Assembly: GCA_002502705.1 (NCBI GenBank)
Contig: DAQB01000061.1
Location: 1-9,650, forward strand
Direction: 5' to 3'
Source of the DNA: Thermoplasmatales archaeon UBA582
Lineage (GTDB): Archaea; Thermoplasmatota; Thermoplasmata; Thermoplasmatales; Thermoplasmataceae
Length of the DNA: 9,650 bases
The position numbers were made by a program, and so were the translations under genes. Below, in pieces: positions 7,501-9,650 of the stretch. Position 1 is the stretch's first letter. Every line of letters starts with the position of its first letter. The notes below the pieces were generated by a model that saw only the letters and a program-made list of their open reading frames with translations, was not told the origin of the DNA and made no database searches.

Positions 7501-7620
7501 AGCCACGCAATTTACTTTTCTCCTATTAACTTTTTTGGTATGACGCATCTCAATAATGATGAACTCGCTGATGGTTGATCATGGACTGCATCTGCCTGCT
7601 TGAATATTATTCCGAATTGG

Positions 7621-8289
7621 ATGAGGATGTTTTGGGATAGTTATGAAAAACAAAAAAAAGAGGTTTAAGAGGTCCAAATTGGTTGGATAAACATTACCGA
7701 CGAACTTTACGGTTTGTTCAAAAGAGACAAGCACACAAATGAAGTCATAAGGATGAAATGCCCCGAAATAATTTTTCGTGGTAAAGGGTGGATAAAATAT
7801 AGGTCTTCTTGGTTATTATTAGAACGGGCTGCAATACTCTGAGAAGCCCACATTATAGCCACTGCAGAAGAGCTCTCAAGATCCAAAAAATTGGAACTGT
7901 CTAAAACCAAGATTTACTGGGCAATTGAGGAATTGGTTAGACTTCATGTGCATACTCATCAATTATTTTTCAATTTGCGTTGGCTCAATTACTAAAGAAA
8001 TGGAGAGTGGCCATTCAGATCGCAGACTGAGACGATGTTGGTTATGCTCGGAAAGCAGAGAGGTATAACTCCAAACTTAAAAGTGCATGAAAGATTTGAT
8101 CGTTCGAAAGGTCTAAGATTCATTTCTGGTTTATCAACTCCTCTTCAGGAAAGAGATCACAATATTATCTATGATGAAGCGATCATTGAGTTCCTTCCTA
8201 GTTTTGCAGTATATTCCATGATAATAAGAAATGTATGGCTAAGAATGGTTTTTAAACACCTACTATCCATGTATGAAGGTGATGAATAA
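7621..8289 (+). pseudogene. Decayed DDE-type (IS4/IS5-like) transposase relic with three in-frame stops
   Basis: One plus-strand frame reads as protein from about 7621 to the TAA at 8287-8289, interrupted only by TAA 7666, TGA 7840 and TAA 7993, with no frameshift needed. Segments in order resemble IS4/IS5-family transposases: HTNEVIRMK followed by RGKGWIKY (compare the TNRGEW...RGWIK region), then LVRLHVHTH (compare DEHVHD), then LGKQRGITPNLKVHERFDRS (compare the GIxPxIKxR region), and finally YSMIIRNVWLRMVF near the place of the RWIVES helix. The catalytic acidic residues are not recognisable, so it would be inactive even without the stops. The last piece, 8035-8289, could be mistaken for an 84-aa gene. 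No terminal inverted repeats or target duplications were found by eye. The family assignment is by eye and tentative; the single-frame decay is directly visible. Confidence 0.45.
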
Positions 8290-8422
8290 TACCTGTCAAG
8301 TCTGATTTAATCCATGCGTATTCCGATCTATGCCAGAAGCTCCATAAAACTTTTCATATGCATTTCTCTCTGATCGCATTGAGGATCCAAATGATGAAGA
8401 GAACACAGCAGACACTTATTGA
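8290..8422. other. Non-coding gap without recognised features
   Basis: This 133-bp stretch between the transposase relic and the membrane-protein gene shows no convincing frame, hairpin or promoter. It may hold the decayed right end of the element, but no inverted repeat partner was found near 7550-7620. Confidence 0.4.
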
Positions 8423-8800
8423 TTAATTATTTAAAACTCTTGGCCCTCGCTTGGTATAAGCAAGTATGAAAATATCCACTATTATGGGGAAAATAAGCAG
8501 ACCCAATCCATCGAAACCAATCTCCCACAGAGGAAGCAAAACAATGAGGATGAATACCATTAACCATGTTGATATTCTTCTCTTACTAAAAAGTACAAGC
8601 GTTGGAGGGATTAATAACATAACAACCATAATAATGAGGATCACCATAATTACAGGCACGTTTCCTCCGTTTCCTTCAATGTAACTTTTGTACCATAATA
8701 CACTTGTTGCTAACAGAGAAATAAAGAAGACGGGAAAAAATATAATTGAGAGAATTTTAGATTTCCTTTCATCCGAATCTGCAATTTTGTAGGAGTCCAC
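8423..8800 (-). CDS. Small integral membrane protein, four predicted TM helices
   Basis: This is a 125-aa membrane protein of unknown function. A charged N-terminus (MDSYKIADSDERKSK) precedes four hydrophobic segments: about residues 16-37, 48-72, 78-95 and 98-115. The C-terminus is short and basic (YTKRGPRVLNN). With the N-terminus probably cytoplasmic, both ends would be inside. I see no motif that gives a function. The GTG start has a strong TATA-like AATATATTATAG (minus strand) centred about 31 nt upstream, which implies a leader of about 5 nt. The gene is bracketed by a transposase relic and a broken surface-protein gene, so it lies in accessory sequence. A plus-strand frame at 8466-8684 inside it is a shadow. 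Confidence 0.7.
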   Translation of the reverse strand: MDSYKIADSDERKSKILSIIFFPVFFISLLATSVLWYKSYIEGNGGNVPVIMVILIIMVVMLLIPPTLVLFSKRRISTWLMVFILIVLLPLWEIGFDGLGLLIFPIIVDIFILAYTKRGPRVLNN

Positions 8801-8825
8801 ACTAAATCCCTTTCACTTCACCCAT

Positions 8826-8837
8826 CTATAATATATT
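8826..8837 (-). promoter_or_regulatory. TATA-like promoter element of the membrane-protein gene
   Basis: The minus strand reads AATATATTATAG, about 31 nt before the GTG at 8800, predicting transcription from about 8805. It starts immediately after the stop (8839-8841) of the decayed coding frame upstream, so the small membrane gene is an independent unit. Confidence 0.5.
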
Positions 8838-8838
8838 G

Positions 8839-9221
8839 CTAGGCATCATTATATCCACTAAATAAATTAATATTTACCTTAACTGCGCTCCAAAGGAGAT
8901 ATAATGGGGAAATGTCGGTGCTCTCGACATAGATTAGAACGTTTAAAGTACCTGATGTTATAACCTCTTGATTGTTAAATGTAGCTGTTACGCTAACTTG
9001 AGGGTACGCGAACCAAGGAGCAAGAATCCCTAGTGGAAAGACGCCATAAAAGAATGCCTTTGCGCACGCTTCATCCTGGTATCCAACAGAAATTGATGAT
9101 CTAATTGATGTTTTTGTAGCGTAAGGTTATCGAAATAGGGTATGACTATTAAATACTGTATCAGGAATATGTTGTCAAATAATGATCCATATAGGATCTT
9201 GTTTAATGCAAGGACCAGAAA
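8839..9221 (-). pseudogene. Decayed 3' continuation of the neighbouring surface-protein gene
   Basis: Downstream of the TAA at 9222-9224 the same minus-strand frame stays open and reads as protein-like hydrophobic sequence (ILYGSLFDNIFLIQYLIVIP) to about 9125. A second frame then takes over at the TAA at 9127-9129 and is open for about 95 codons to the TAG at 8839-8841. It includes YGVFPLGILAPWFAYPQ, a beta-rich VSVTATFNNQEVITSGTLN and VLIYVESTD. That second frame has no ATG and no plausible start codon near its beginning, so it is not a normal gene. One nonsense codon plus one frameshift in a longer secreted or surface protein would explain both parts. An alternative is a remnant of a duplicated neighbour. 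The function is unrecognised. Confidence 0.45.
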
Positions 9222-9650
9222 TTACAATCCTTGGTAAATTCCTATTACACAGCCTCCCATCAGAGGGATCCTGCCGGTCTCTCCGTTTGTCATTTCATAG
9301 TTTACATTCCCCACATAAACGTAAATGTAAACAGACGCACCGGTTGGAGCATCGAATGAAAGAGCGCCCAGGGACAAATCGGTTGACGAGCTTGAAATAG
9401 AACCTACGACGCTCAACAGAAGATATGTAGGTATTGTGGCTTCTGGCCCAAGAGCCCATTCGAGAATGGCCCCAACTGAGATACCAACACTGATCCACTG
9501 TGTGTCTGAAGAGGCATAATCGTCCACGAAAGAATTGCTATAAATCTCCTGAGCCGGGGAGTTGCTCTGACTTCCATGCCCAATATAAAAGCCGAAGTAA
9601 CTTTCCGAGAAATTCTTGCTTATCTGGGAGATATCTGGAGGAGTACCTGA
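9222..9650 (-). CDS. Hypothetical secreted/surface protein, 5' end beyond the window (possibly truncated by a stop)
   Basis: This is an open minus-strand frame of 142 codons that runs off the right edge; it is in frame from base 9650 to the TAA at 9222-9224. It reads FGFYIGHGSQSNSPAQEI, then a hydrophobic Gly/Ala/Leu-rich region (GISVGAILEWALGPEATIP and YLLLSVVGSISSSS), then a beta-rich ASVYIYVYVGNVNYEMTNG. High Ser, Thr, Gly, Asn and Tyr with few Lys or Arg is typical of archaeal extracellular proteins. The GTG at 9525-9527 could be taken as a start, but the frame is equally protein-like upstream of it, so the true start lies outside. I do not recognise the family. Because coding-like sequence continues past the stop (see 8839-9221), the gene may be a pseudogene. 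Confidence 0.55.
   Translation of the reverse strand, partial: SGTPPDISQISKNFSESYFGFYIGHGSQSNSPAQEIYSNSFVDDYASSDTQWISVGISVGAILEWALGPEATIPTYLLLSVVGSISSSSTDLSLGALSFDAPTGASVYIYVYVGNVNYEMTNGETGRIPLMGGCVIGIYQGL

Noticed and set aside
7317..7543. Two overlapping plus-strand open frames of about 60 codons
   Set aside because: They are antisense to the better minus-strand frame 7174-7500 and lack promoter or protein-like composition.
7840..7842. TGA in the relic as a selenocysteine or pyrrolysine-type recoded codon
   Set aside because: Two further stops (TAA 7666 and TAA 7993) interrupt the same frame, no recoding hairpin is apparent, and the surrounding protein is degraded.
7707..7910. Minus-strand 67-codon open frame
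   Set aside because: It is antisense to the transposase-like frame, has no promoter, and its product looks like a reverse reading of that relic.
8035..8289. Stand-alone 84-aa plus-strand gene
   Set aside because: It is in the same frame as the coding-like sequence upstream and reads as the C-terminal piece of the relic, so it is treated as part of that pseudogene.
9182..9400. Plus-strand 72-codon open frame
   Set aside because: It is antisense to the longer minus-strand frame that runs to the window edge and has low-complexity, unconvincing content.
1..9650. CRISPR array, tRNA/rRNA genes, toxin-antitoxin or restriction-modification system
   Set aside because: No regularly spaced repeats, no RNA-gene signatures and no nuclease/methylase or toxin motifs beyond NurA/HerA were seen on either strand.

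Overview
The window reads as a chromosomal segment of a Thermoplasmatales-type euryarchaeon (relatives of Thermoplasma, Ferroplasma, Picrophilus or Cuniculiplasma). The euryarchaeal signs are a D-family DNA polymerase small subunit and a nurA-herA pair. Starts are often GTG or TTG, Shine-Dalgarno motifs are mostly absent, and several genes have an A/T-rich TATA-like element about 26-32 nt before the start codon, which fits leaderless or nearly leaderless mRNAs. The placement within Thermoplasmatales is inferred from gene style only and was not searched.

Left part (1-6725) is housekeeping. On the minus strand, nurA (553-1563) is followed by the overlapping 5' part of herA (572 to beyond base 1), the end-resection nuclease/translocase pair that works with Mre11-Rad50. 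Upstream of nurA on the same strand is a 12-TM major-facilitator transporter (1659-2762). Upstream of that is a large GH15 glucoamylase-like enzyme with a glucodextranase-type N domain (2833-5199, TTG start). A 110-bp divergent promoter region separates this enzyme from the plus-strand gene for DNA polymerase D small subunit DP1 (5310-6725). That region holds a perfect 15-bp palindrome, a candidate operator.

Right part (6726-9650) looks like accessory or decaying sequence. Two small minus-strand orphan genes (6780-7121, helix-rich; 7174-7500) are convergent with DP1. Next comes a plus-strand relic (7621-8289) whose single reading frame holds three stop codons and reads like a degraded DDE transposase. 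A small four-TM membrane protein follows (8423-8800, minus). The last part is the 3' part of an unrecognised, probably secreted or surface protein (minus). It is intact from the right edge to a TAA at 9222, but coding-like sequence continues past that stop and, after a frame change, runs to 8839, which suggests a broken gene.

The genes do not form one pathway. nurA/herA and DP1 serve genome maintenance, while the GH15 enzyme and the MFS transporter may cooperate in sugar metabolism or export (inference from adjacency only). I see no CRISPR array, tRNA or rRNA gene. The points most worth a second look are the GH15/DP1 palindrome, the in-frame transposase relic and the broken surface-protein gene.
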